From: Tipula vernalis
Lineage: Eukaryota > Arthropoda > Insecta > Diptera > Tipulidae
Direction of reading: 5' to 3'
NCBI GenBank assembly: GCA_958295665.1
Contig: OY282558.1
Span: forward strand, 24,551,409-24,615,408
Length of the DNA: 64,000 nucleotides
Part shown: in pieces, positions 8,879 through 18,920 of the stretch
Layout: each line of letters starts with the position of its first letter
Position numbering within the stretch: the first letter of the stretch is position 1
The notes under the pieces: generated by a model
What the model was told of the DNA's origin: nothing
Databases searched by the model: none
Seen by the model: only the letters and a program-made list of their open reading frames with translations
Translations under genes and position numbers: made by a program

Positions 8879-11329
8879 ATGCCCAAAATTAAAGGCAGCT
8901 ATTCGGAGGCGATGCTTCAAAATGCCCTTGAAGCAATAAAGAGAGGTGACATGCCTAAAAAAACCGCTGCTAAACATTTTGGCATTCCCAGGACAACGTT
9001 ATTATTTCGACTAAGTGATAAATTTACAAAAGTAAGACCTGGCCCTCCGACGGTTTTAACCCCAGAGGAAGAAGAGACTATTGAAGAATGGATAATCACA
9101 TCTCAGAAGAAGGGATTCCCTAAAAGGAAAGAGGACGTGTTTCATTCTGTTAAGGAATTTTTGGATCTTGACAAAAGGGATCATCCATTTGGATCCAGCA
9201 ATATGCCCGGAAATGGGTGGTTCCGTGCGTTTTTAAAACGACACCCTGATATATGTTTGCGAACCCCAGATCCCGTTTCTTCAGCTAGTTCAACAGTAGG
9301 TGCATCCGATATAAAATCTTGGTTTACGTCAATCGAAAAATATTTGGCGGAAAATAATTTATTAGAAATTTTAAGTGACCCAACCAGAGTATTTAACGGT
9401 GACGAAACCAACTTCCTACTTTGTCCCAAGACAAAAACAGTATTGGCGGCTAAAGGTGCCAGAAATATTTATGAAGTTGATCGTGGTTTGGCCAAAGCGA
9501 ACCTTACGGTCATGTTTTCATTTGCTGCATCGGGAACATTGGTTCCGCCAATGGTAATTTATCCGTATAAACGGATACACGATGAAATTAGAAAATCCTT
9601 ACCGAATGGCTGGGGTTTAGGTATTAGCGAGAACGGATGGATGACAAAAGAGGTATTTTACGAATACATCTCGAAAATATTTCATCCTTTTCTTGTCAGC
9701 ATTGGAACAACATTTCCAGTAATACTTTTCGTAGACGGCCACGCTACCCACCAAACATTGCCACTAAGCAAATTATGCGTTAAGTTGGGAATAGTTTTCA
9801 TAGCACTTTATCCAAACGCCACTCGTATTTTGCAGCCAGCTGATGTTAGCGCATTTAAACCCCTTAAAAACGGATGGAACAAAAAAGTTGTTGAGTGGCG
9901 GCGGAAATACCCTGGAGATTTGCTAACCAAACCAAAGTTCGCTCCCATTCTAGATACGGTAATTCAGTCTTGTATTGGACCTGAAATAATAAAAAATGGC
10001 TTTCGCGCAACTGGTTTATTTCCATGGGACAAAAACGCAATTGACTTTTCCAAGTGCCTCGGAAAATCATCTAATACTCATCAACCAGGTTCAGAGTTTT
10101 ATAATGTTCCGCTAAAACAACTTCCTTATGAAAGATTTGTACAACTGGTAGGAGCACATAGGATTGAACAATTTGAAAACGCTTTCAGTCAAAGCAGCAC
10201 ATCTATGACATCATCGTGGTCCGACGATTTAACGATACTTTACAAAATGTTTCTAGAGTTTAAGCCTGAAATCTCGAAAGAAAATAACCAGGATACCACT
10301 GTTTCTACTGAAAACTCCCTGCTGATTGAAACAACACCTTTTGACAATATGATTGGCTCCTATATTGATGTCTCAATGGTAAATTCTATTAACGATTTCT
10401 TGTATGTAAGTGAAGAGATTGAGGTAGAAGAAATCTCCGCAAGTACCATGAGTACCGCATTTAAAACTCCATTTAAGATTCCTCCTGTAATAGATGATTA
10501 TCTAGATTGGCCTATTACACCAGAAAGGCAAGGCGTTAAACCCATGAAACCTAAAAAACCTTTTGTAATAACTGATCCTTTGTGGATTAAAGAAGAACAA
10601 AACAAAAAGCAATTTAAAGAAAAACAAATTAAAGAAAAACAAGAAAGGAAAAACAAAAGACTAGAAAATGCTGAAAGAAAAGTTCTAGCCAAAAATAACC
10701 GAGCCAACTCGAAGATAATTAAGAGAAAATCAACAAAAAAGGCACTGCAACCAAGGCCTTTTCCCCTGAAGGATTTGACTACCAGCTTAGCAAGTACATC
10801 TAAAAACCTGCCAGGTAAGTTTTATAGTTCCGTTTAAATTGTTTTTTTTTAGTGCTCACGCAAATTAAAAATGTACTTCTAGCTTCACCAGATGAGTCAC
10901 TTTTCACATCGTCCAATATTCCAGTTAGAGACGCTGAATTCCTAGAACGTGCATCAAACTCTCAACCGCTCACAGCATATAAACATTTTGATCCTATCAA
11001 TGGTAACCAATTATATGTTTTTATATTTTTCAAGGGGCTAAATTATTTTATTTACAGATCTAAAACTCCGTGATAACAATCAAAATAAACCAGAAACAGA
11101 AAGTCACGTAAAAAACCTTTTACATGAAGACAATTTTGAAAATATTGGAAATAATAGGATCGCAGTGGGCTCTATGTGCTACAAATGCACTTTTTCATTT
11201 AAAAGAAAACAAGGAATTAAATGCTACCAATGCACCAGGGAGTTCCACATTGCTTGCATAAAAAAAATGGATATTGAATATATTCCAACGTTTATATGCA
11301 ACAAATGTAAGGGAGTAGGTACTTCCTAA
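8879..11329 (+). CDS. Pogo/jerky-type transposase with CENP-B-like DNA-binding domain, DDE_1 core and C-terminal PHD finger (three exons)
   Basis: The proposed exons are 8879-10814, 10853-11002 and 11058-11329, joined in phase to give 785 residues. Residues ~8-50 form a psq-type helix-turn-helix (the KKTAAKHFGIPRTTL segment at 27-41). Residues ~58-127 form a CENP-B-type second DNA-binding domain. The DDE_1 catalytic core has Asp175 (NGDET), Asp286 (FVDGH) and Asp322 (QPADVS), so the triad looks intact. Residues ~560-645 are lysine-rich and probably coiled coil. Exon 3 encodes a C4HC3 PHD finger: Cys736, Cys739, Cys751, Cys754, His759, Cys762, Cys776, Cys779. Without splicing the first frame would stop at 10837 after 652 residues and lose the finger. 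The product should cut and paste its own element in the nucleus; PHD fingers usually read histone tails, so a chromatin-targeting role is plausible but inferred. Confidence 0.85.
10815..10852 (+). other. Intron 1 of the pogo-like transposase (38 bp)
   Basis: It begins GTAAGT and ends in a T tract followed by AG. Removing it joins two open frames at phase 1 and removes the stop at 10835-10837. Thirty-eight bases is unusually short for an animal intron, so the exact boundaries are less certain than the need for a join. Confidence 0.65.
11003..11057 (+). other. Intron 2 of the pogo-like transposase (55 bp)
   Basis: It begins GTAACC and ends TTTACAG. Both flanking exons stay open at phase 1, and the downstream exon contains a perfect PHD-finger pattern, which strongly supports the join. 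Confidence 0.75.
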
Positions 11330-11466
11330 ATGAAACATTACGACGTGCAAGTTTTACTTTGAATGGATTTTATTTTTAAATTTTATTTTATTTATTTTAC
11401 TTTTTTTTTGTTTGTGATATAATGAATCTTTTGTGATAATTTTCTGAAATCTGTACAAAGTTCCTG

Positions 11467-11472
11467 AATAAA
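11467..11472 (+). terminator. Probable polyadenylation signal AATAAA of the pogo-like transposase
   Basis: The hexamer lies about 138 bases after the stop codon and before the right subterminal repeats, a normal position for 3' end formation. Confidence 0.55.
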
Positions 11473-11534
11473 CTAATTTACATAAAAAAACTGAGTTTTT
11501 ATTGTTAATGGTTACCAAAATAGTACAAAAAGTT

Positions 11535-11593
11535 ATGTCAATAATTGTACAACAATAGAGTGTCAATAATTGTGTTCAAGTGTCAATAAATAT
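11535..11593 (+). repeat. Right subterminal motif cluster
   Basis: Three copies in the same orientation lie at 11535-11548, 11560-11573 and 11580-11593, all variants of GTGTCAATAATTGT, the motif found near the left end. The terminal repeat at 11770-11782 is a further variant. A similar TGTCGATAATTGG at 11829 lies outside the called end and may be chance or part of an older copy. Confidence 0.7.
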
Positions 11594-11769
11594 ACTTTTT
11601 GTTAATCGTTTCGTAAATTAGTTATACATTAAAACTGAATGCATAAATAACTAATTTTGATTTATAATATTAAACAAAAATGTATAAAATATATATAAAA
11701 CCTTTCAGTTTTATGAATTTCAAAAACCTATACAAATCAAACTAGTTTGATTTCAAAATTTCCTTACGA

Positions 11770-11782
11770 GTGTCAATAACTG
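11770..11782 (+). repeat. Right terminal inverted repeat of the pogo-like element
   Basis: GTGTCAATAACTG is the inverse of the left end with a single mismatch and is followed directly by TA at 11783-11784. Confidence 0.7.
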
Positions 11783-11896
11783 TATCGGTTACGCTAGCTG
11801 TATTTGATTACTAAAATCAATTTAATTTGTCGATAATTGGTAAGTAAACATATGTACCAAATATGACTTAAAAATTGTCAAAGTTCTTTTTCAATC

Positions 11897-11910
11897 ATGT
11901 GTCATATATG
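11897..11910 (+). repeat. Left 14-bp inverted repeat of the piggyBac-like relic
   Basis: ATGTGTCATATATG is the exact reverse complement of 14047-14060. It lies about 90 bases before the transposase start codon and is probably a terminal or subterminal repeat. Confidence 0.65.
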
Positions 11911-11998
11911 CACAGTTTTATAGCAAAAGTAAATTATTTTAAATATTTTTAGGTTGAAAAAATTTATTAAGTAGAAAGTTAGTTCGAGTTTTGCCTAA

Positions 11999-13872
11999 AT
12001 GCCTAGACCAAAATATTTATCTCTTCAAGAGATAGAGAAAATAATTTAAGAATGGCCTGATAGTAGCGATTACGACTTAAACGATGAAGAAGATGACGAG
12101 CTAGTCAATAAAGAATGGGGCGCGGACGTCGATGAAAACCAGGGACTAACAGATGTGGATTTGGATATTGAAAATATCCCAATAATATTTGGAAACATGG
12201 AAATAGATGGCAGGGAACCATTTGAACAGGAAGCGAAGTAAAAAAATTGAGGGAGAAATACAAAAAATTAATGTGGAAATACGTCCCGTTCGTTCCAAAT
12301 TCGGAAACGTCCATATTTAAAACAGATATGCAAATATCGCAGGAAATAGTTAATTGCGAAACTCCTTTATCATTCTTTAACGTGCTGTTTGACGATGAAG
12401 TCCTGAATCTAATTGTAGAGCAATCGAATTTATATTCTGCACAAAAAAATATTTCAAATCCTTTTGTTTTATTGAAAAAATTTCTGGGAATTTGTTTGAT
12501 TTCATCTATACATCAACTTCCCAACACAGAGCTGTATTGGAATGCCCTTGTGGGAAATAAAACAGTTCAGGAAGCAATGTCATTAAAATCTTTTAAAAAA
12601 ATCAAAAGCACCCTGCATTTCGTCGACAACCAACTGGCACTGCCTAAAACATATCTGCAGCATGACCAATTATTTAAGCTACGACCGTTGTTAAGTCTTT
12701 TGCAACAGAAGTTCTCTCAAATACCTCTAGAAAAACATCTCTCTGTAGACGAACAGATCTGTGCGACTAAAATTCAAAGCTTCATGAAACAATACCTCCT
12801 ATCTTAGCCGCATAAATGGGGTTTTAAAATCTTTGCGCTTACCAGAAGGATCTTCAGGTAAACTTTCTTATTTTTTATATATACTTATTTTGGCTTTATG
12901 ACCTTTTTTTATATTATAGGATACATGGATAATTTCGAAGTTTACTCCGGTCAAGAGAATAACTATACAGAATTACAAACGAAGAAAATCTTGGAGCTTC
13001 TGCAAATATAGTAGTACGATTATGCAGACCTATCCCACGAAACATGGCTTACAAAATTTTTTGTGATAACTATTTCACCACAATTCCACTAGTACTATTC
13101 CTTCAACAACAGAGAATTCTTTGTATTGGAACAATTAGGCGGAACAGGATTCCAATTTCGAAGCTAAAGACTGAACGAGAAATTAGTAAACTACAGAGAG
13201 GGTCCTACGAAGAATACACTTTAACATTTGATGGTGCTGACTTATGTCTAATACAATGGAGGGATAACAAGCCAGTAACTCTCGTCTCGACTTTTGTTGG
13301 AGCAAATCCTTTGTCAATTATTAAAAGATGGGATAATAAAAAGCGTGCTGAAGTGAATATTCAATGCCCAGAAATAATCAAACAATACAATCGGCATATG
13401 GGAGGGGTTGATTTACATGACAGTTCTAATGGCCGATAACGCATAAAGTATAAATCCTTAAAATGGTACCTCCGGATATTCTTTCACATGCTTGACATGC
13501 GGTAGTAAATTCGTGGATAATACAAAGAAAGGCATGCAAAATAAAAAACCAGCAGCCTTTAACGCTTTGTGACTTTAGAATAAATTTATTAATTGCATTG
13601 TGTATTGTTGGGTCTGGTAGGGAAAATCGAAATAAATCCTCCCCTTCGCGGCTACTAACGAATGCATTACTAGTAAAATCACGAAAGAAATCAGCCGGCT
13701 TGACAATATTGACCATTTTCATATTTGGGATAAGAGAACTAGGTGTAAAATGCCTCAGTGCAACGGCCAGAGTTTTATCAAATGTTCAAAGTGCAATGTC
13801 AACCTATGCATCAATAATTCTCGAAACTGTTTTTATGTAAATATTTGTATTGACTTACTAAAGAAAGACTGA
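11999..13872 (+). pseudogene. piggyBac-like transposase pseudogene (DDE_Tnp_1_7 family)
   Basis: The reading frame starts with ATG at 11999 and an acidic N-terminus, but stops at 12047 and shifts before the best-preserved part (12247-12807). That part contains SVDEQ with the first catalytic Asp codon at 12748. A stop at 12805 interrupts the YL...PHKWGFKIF region; a one-base shift near 12845 precedes a 62-bp intron; another shift lies before 12975. The second Asp is in CDNYFTT (codon 13065) and the third in GGVDLHD (codon 13410). Further shifts follow near 13425. The last part (13741-13872) is a cysteine-rich C-terminal zinc-binding tail (RCKMPQC ... KCSKCNVNLC ... NCF) typical of piggyBac proteins. 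At least two stops and several frameshifts make it non-functional, yet all three catalytic Asp codons survive. Confidence 0.85.
12858..12919 (+). other. Intron in the piggyBac-like pseudogene (62 bp)
   Basis: GTAAAC at the 5' side and TTATAG at the 3' side flank an AT-rich stretch. Joining the flanks restores an SSGYMDNF peptide expected at this place in the family, which supports a genuine former intron rather than an insertion. Confidence 0.6.
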
Positions 13873-14046
13873 ATTAGAACCTTCTACTTTTATTTTGTGA
13901 TCAACATGTGATTCTTTTTTAAAAATTAATTAAACATTAATTTGAAATGTGTAATTTGTTTATTTATGTATAATTTAAATAAAACTAAAATTGAATAACA
14001 TTTATTTTATTTAACTTGTTTTTTTTTGTCTTAACGGATTTTGTAT

Positions 14047-14060
14047 CATATATGACACAT
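14047..14060 (+). repeat. Right 14-bp inverted repeat of the piggyBac-like relic
   Basis: CATATATGACACAT is the exact reverse complement of 11897-11910 and lies about 175 bases after the last recognisable transposase codon. Confidence 0.65.
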
Positions 14061-17031
14061 AAACTAAAATGCATTTTCCGGAAAACTAACGAATTTAATA
14101 GGAAAATCCCAGACGTTCAACTGTAGTATCTTTAATCTTTTCTTGTTGCAACGATTTGTTTTAGTCGTTTGTTACGTCTAAAGTCACATTACATGACAGA
14201 TGTGTTTTTGTTGCAAGTGACGCAACTTTTTTATTTTATTTATTTTAAAATGTTGTTTTTCGTGTAATTTTGTAAACTATTTTAAATATGTTATTGTTAT
14301 AAAAAAACTTAAAGACTTTAATTCTAATTTGCCTGATATATTTCTATTTGTCGTCGTGTCACTTCGTTTGGCTTCAAGAATATCAACTTTCAAGTGGCGT
14401 GATCGGAATTGGATTGTAAATTTATGTGAATAAATAACACAATACGTTGAAAACATATTTGTGTAATAATAAATCAAATTCAGTAACCATAAATCACGTG
14501 TTTATACTGTTAATGAAAGCGCTTCTTAACACGTGAATAAAATCTAAAAATATTAGTGAATATACAGGTAGCTATTACGGGAACGAAATAAACAACTTGA
14601 GACGAATCCATAGTGCGATGCACTAGAGCTCTATGAAAGACATTTCTATTCGTCTAGTTGAAAAATGTCACTAACCGATGGCACTTACCATTTTAATTTT
14701 CTAAACAATACGCGATCGACAAGCGATGCAAACAACAAAGCAAAATGGGCAAAACAAAAGGCTCTAAATATTTCATAATTCGGTGATATAATACAATTAT
14801 CGCCAGTTTAAGGTAATCTAAGAGAGTTATTCGATTTTATTTGAAATTTTTTTTTTGAATGAGATGTCTTGGATAACTTCATCACTATGAAATTTGACAA
14901 CAAATTAAAAATTGTAGAATTGAGATTCACGTGAATATTCTATAATGAGATTCTCACTTAACTTAATAAGCCGTAAGAAAATTTAGTCACAACTACTAAC
15001 TTTTAGCCAAAACTGTAAAGCAGTTAAATATACAAGTTCCCTGCCTATAAAAAGTAATATCTTGTCTTTTATAAAAATACAGAGTTAATTTAGTTGATCT
15101 TTCCAAAACTTTAATTGGTGGGCCAAATCCTATTTAAGTTAATTAATTTAAATTATTTTCAGATCGGCAAAAATGTTTTTTATATGGACATAAAACTGTC
15201 TATCCACATTACTCGACGCTAAAACTAATTTCTGCTCTACATGGCTAGTGGCCAGGGAACAAAATGTTCGGTACAAAACGTATACACAATTTATGCCAAA
15301 TGAACTCAATTAAGAGTTTATGGTAATAATTTAACTTGCATTCTGGCTATTATATTTATTTTTTATATAGTTCGATAGAATCTCGTACAATGTATGTATA
15401 AAGCACCATTGCCGTATTTCTCTCTATGTGTATATTTAACTTACTTATTGAATTTATAGCTGTAATAATTCGTGTTTTTATTCTTAGAAAAAAATATAAA
15501 AAAATCTTCTGTTGTTTCGTATCGTCTATTTAATACTTTTATACGAGTACTGTGTACAATAGTTTTCATTTATTCCAATCCGTAGTTTTATTATGTTGTA
15601 TATATATGTAATATGTACTTGCACACTATTTTTTATTTTTCATTAGATTTTAAAAATTAAATCGAACATATCCGGCGAAGAAGTAAGCAGACATCCTCCG
15701 CTATATACTATACCAAAAGAAAACTTTAATATTTGTTGCCGTGTTAAGCAAATATAGGTATACATACAATGCAAACGAAACCAAACGGAAAAGCTCAAAA
15801 AACTAATCCTTTCAAAAATTTATATTTCATTTTCCTCCTTTTTTATGTAGGACGCCTTTCTTAACTTTATCTTTTGTAAAATTGATAAAAAAAAAAAAAA
15901 TTATCTATCTGTAATAAAAAAATTAATAAATAAACGGATAAAACTGTGTTTCAGGTTGTAGTGTGCTGGTAATATACAGAGAATAAACTTTCGTTTTATC
16001 TTGTATATGAGAATAGTCTCGAAGTGTATAATATTATGCTGATGTTTTAAAGATTAATATTGTTAGCATGAACACAAAAGTGAATTAAATCCTTTTTAGG
16101 ATTTTTTTTTTAAATAATTTCATAAATTTTATATTTTATATTTTCATCTTCTTCAACAAAATCGCCTATTCAGCAGCTACGATTTTTTTCTATGATAATT
16201 TGTACGTGTAGGTACATTCCAGGTATTTCAATTTAAATTATTTTTTGCTCGACAGACGATTTGCTTTGGATAATTGGATTTAAATTTTATTATTTTTAGT
16301 TCTAATTAAGGACTTTTTTAGGTAGGTCTTTATTACGTAGCTTTAAATTCGCCGGTTCATTAAAAGAAAAGAGGATATTTGTTTGTGATTAAAATATTAG
16401 ATTTTTATTTCTAATCATGCAGATAAAATTATCTTTTATTTATATGGAAAGATGTTTTTTTTATTTTCAAATGTACTTCAGTTGGAATATTAATTTTGTC
16501 ATATCTATTTGTTTACGTTTTTTACAGAAAGCCGCCGTCAATTTTTAGGATTCGGTTTAAAATTGAAATTTGTTTTTAATTTTTTTGTTTTTTTTTTTGA
16601 CGTTTTCATTATATATCGAAGGTAAACCAAAAGTTCAATGTGTTGACGTATTTACGAAATTTATTTGCTTAAAGCAATATCTCGTGTTAAATATAAATGT
16701 AATGTTTTAAAAACTGTATAGATCAAACCATGTTAAATAAAAATTTGTGGATTGAAAAAATATTAAAACAACAAATTATTTAAATGTATTTCATTTTTAA
16801 TTTTAATTATTGCGTATATTTTTTGAATTTATATGCTGTATAACCTATGCAATCCTAGAAAAATTGTATAGTCGCCATGATCAGGCCGAAAATTGTTTAG
16901 GTTTGCGAGTTATGGAGCTTCAAAGTTTCCAACTAACCGGAAACTAATTTGATTTAATACGTCATTTGATTGAATCGTCAATATTTAAAAATAACTTATA
17001 TCTACTCGTAGTTAGCACATTGCCATTTCTC

Positions 17032-17061
17032 TGACATTTTATGACATTTTGTGACATTTTA
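17032..17061 (+). repeat. Three-copy 10-bp tandem repeat
   Basis: TGACATTTTA, TGACATTTTG and TGACATTTTA follow one another directly. It is a minor tandem repeat about 320 bases before the satellite array. Confidence 0.7.
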
Positions 17062-17180
17062 ATGATTCAAATTTCAACAATATATTGTTCGATACATTAT
17101 TTGTGAATTGCTTTATTATAATCGCGTTTAAAGGTATTATTTCTGAGTAACAAATTTTCTTGGTATAAAGTCGTATATAA

Positions 17181-17218
17181 ACCCTAATAGCAAATTATTA
17201 TTAGGAATCCATTAGGGT
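17181..17218. repeat. 8-bp inverted repeat 165 bp before the satellite
   Basis: ACCCTAAT (17181-17188) and ATTAGGGT (17211-17218) are perfect inverted repeats with a 22-base loop. It could be a remnant of a small element end or chance. Confidence 0.45.
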
Positions 17219-17382
17219 GGAGCACGTTTAGCAGAAGGGCGCCAAAAGATATATAAAATGTAATGCTATATGACGAGAAGGTGAGATTCAGTTACAAAAG
17301 ATAATTAACGGTAATTCTGATATTGTACTATTTGTGTTTAATTATGCTGTGTCAGCTCTAAATAATGTAACAAGAGAACGAA

Positions 17383-18920
17383 ATACCTCTATCAATAGGT
17401 TTCGGGACCTGTAATTGCTGTGACAATTTTCATTTTGATTGCTCGATTATTTCTAAACATTTCTTAGAAAATTCAATTTTATTGAAAATCAACTGTGCTA
17501 TGGCCCACAAGTTTTTGGGCGGCAAAAATCTAAAATGCTCCGATTACGATGGTTGATACCTCTATCAATAGGTTTCGGGACCTGTAATTGCTGTGACAAT
17601 TTTCATTTTGATTGCTCGATTATTTCTAAACATTTCTTAGAAAATTCAATTTTATTGAAAATCAACTGTGCTATAGCCCACAAGTTTTTGGGCGGCAAAA
17701 ATCTAAAATGGTCTGATTACGATGGTTGATACCTCTATCAATAGGTTTCGGGACCTGTAATTGCTGTGACGATTTTCATTTTGATTGCTCGATTATTTCT
17801 AAACATTTCTTAGAAAATTCAATTTTATTGAAAATCAACTGTGCTATAGCCCACAAGTTTTTGGGCGGCAAAAATCTAAAATGGTCCGATTACGATGGTT
17901 GATACCTCTATCAATAGGTTTCGGGACCTGTAATTGCTGTGACGATTTTCATTTTGATTGCTCGATTATTTCTAAACATTTCTTAGAAAATTCAATTTTA
18001 TTGAAAATCAACTGTGCTATAGCCCACAAGTTTTTGGGCGGCAAAAATCTAAAATGGTCCGATTACGATGGTTGATACCTCTATCAATAGGTTTCGGGAC
18101 CTGTAATTGCTGTGACGATTTTCATTTTGATTGCTCGATTATTTCTAAACATTTCTTAGAAAATTCAATTTTATTGAAAATCAACTGTGCTATATAGCCC
18201 ACAAGTTTTTGGGCGGCAAAAATCTAAAATGCTCCGATTACGATGGTTGATACCTCTATCAATAGGTTTCGGGACCTGTAATTGCTGTGACAATTTTCAT
18301 TTTGATTGCTCGATTATTTCTAAACATTTCTTAGAAAATTCAATTTTATTGAAAATCAACTGTGCTATAGCCCACAAGTTTTTGGGCGGCAAAAATCTAA
18401 AATGGTCCGATTACGATGGTTGATACCTCTATCAATAGGTTTCGGGACCTGTAATTGCTGTGACGATTTTCATTTTGATTGCTCGATTATTTCTAAACAT
18501 TTCTTAGAAAATTCAATTTTATTGAAAATCAACTGTGCTATAGCCCACAAATTTTTGGGCGGCAAAAATCTAAAATGGTCCGATTACGATGGTTGATACC
18601 TCTATCAATAGGTTTCGGGACCTGTAATTGCTGTGACAATTTTCATTTTGATTGCTCGATTATTTCTAAACATTTCTTAGAAAATTCAATTTTATTGAAA
18701 ATCAACTGTGCTATAGCCCACAAGTTTTTGGGCGGCAAAAATCTAAAATGGTCTGATTACGATGGTTGATACCTCTATCAATAGGTTTCGGGACCTGTAA
18801 TTGCTGTGACGATTTTCATTTTGATTGCTCGATTATTTCTAAACATTTCTTAGAAAATTCAATTTTATTGAAAATCAACTGTGCTATAGCCCACAAGTTT
18901 TTGGGCGGCACAAATCTAAA
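17383..18920 (+). repeat. Left edge block of the satellite
   Basis: The first nine units mix GACAATTTT and GACGATTTT variants and show no clear higher-order period. The first unit already matches the internal ones except for single changes such as CTATGGCCC for CTATAGCCC. The unit near 18193 has a 2-bp TA expansion (CTATATAGCCC), giving 175 bp. Confidence 0.85.

Larger units (their letters stand above)
8327..11782 (+). mobile_element. Pogo-like (Tc1/mariner superfamily) DNA transposon, apparently complete
   Basis: The element spans about 3.46 kb. The left end reads TAGTTATTGACAC (8327-8339) and the right end GTGTCAATAACTG (11770-11782), which are inverted repeats with one mismatch, each flanked outside by TA (8325-8326 and 11783-11784), the target duplicated by this superfamily. 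Inside lie clusters of a short motif at both ends and one spliced transposase gene with no visible disruption. An alternative left end at 8355, also preceded by TA, cannot be excluded. The element may be recent and possibly autonomous. Confidence 0.75.
11897..14060 (+). mobile_element. Decayed piggyBac-like DNA transposon
   Basis: A broken piggyBac-type transposase lies between two perfect 14-bp inverted repeats at 11897-11910 and 14047-14060. TTAA, the target site of this superfamily, occurs just outside at 11868-11871 and at 14095-14098, but TTAA is common in such AT-rich DNA and the sequences next to these two sites do not match each other. The true ends are therefore not fixed. The element lies about 115 bp from the right end of the pogo-like element. 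Confidence 0.6.
14061..17382. other. AT-rich spacer between the piggyBac relic and the satellite, no gene recognised
   Basis: All frames are broken by frequent stops and nothing resembles a protein, tRNA or rRNA. Homopolymer runs are common (for example the A run at 15886-15900 and T runs near 16585). Two small structures near its right end are listed separately. Confidence 0.5.

Noticed and set aside
12247..12807. Independent gene starting at 12247.
   Set aside because: The first codon is TTG, and the region is the middle of the broken piggyBac-like transposase, whose N-terminal part lies upstream in another frame.
13426..13840. Separate small genes on both strands after 13426.
   Set aside because: The plus-strand frame continues the piggyBac-like C-terminal region after a frameshift, and the minus-strand frame is its shadow.
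17181..17220. TTAGG-like sequence considered as an insect telomeric repeat.
   Set aside because: Only two isolated occurrences, not in tandem.
1..17382. tRNA, rRNA or other structured RNA genes.
   Set aside because: I saw no cloverleaf-like or rRNA-like sequence by eye; the only tRNA-related sequence is the primer binding site.
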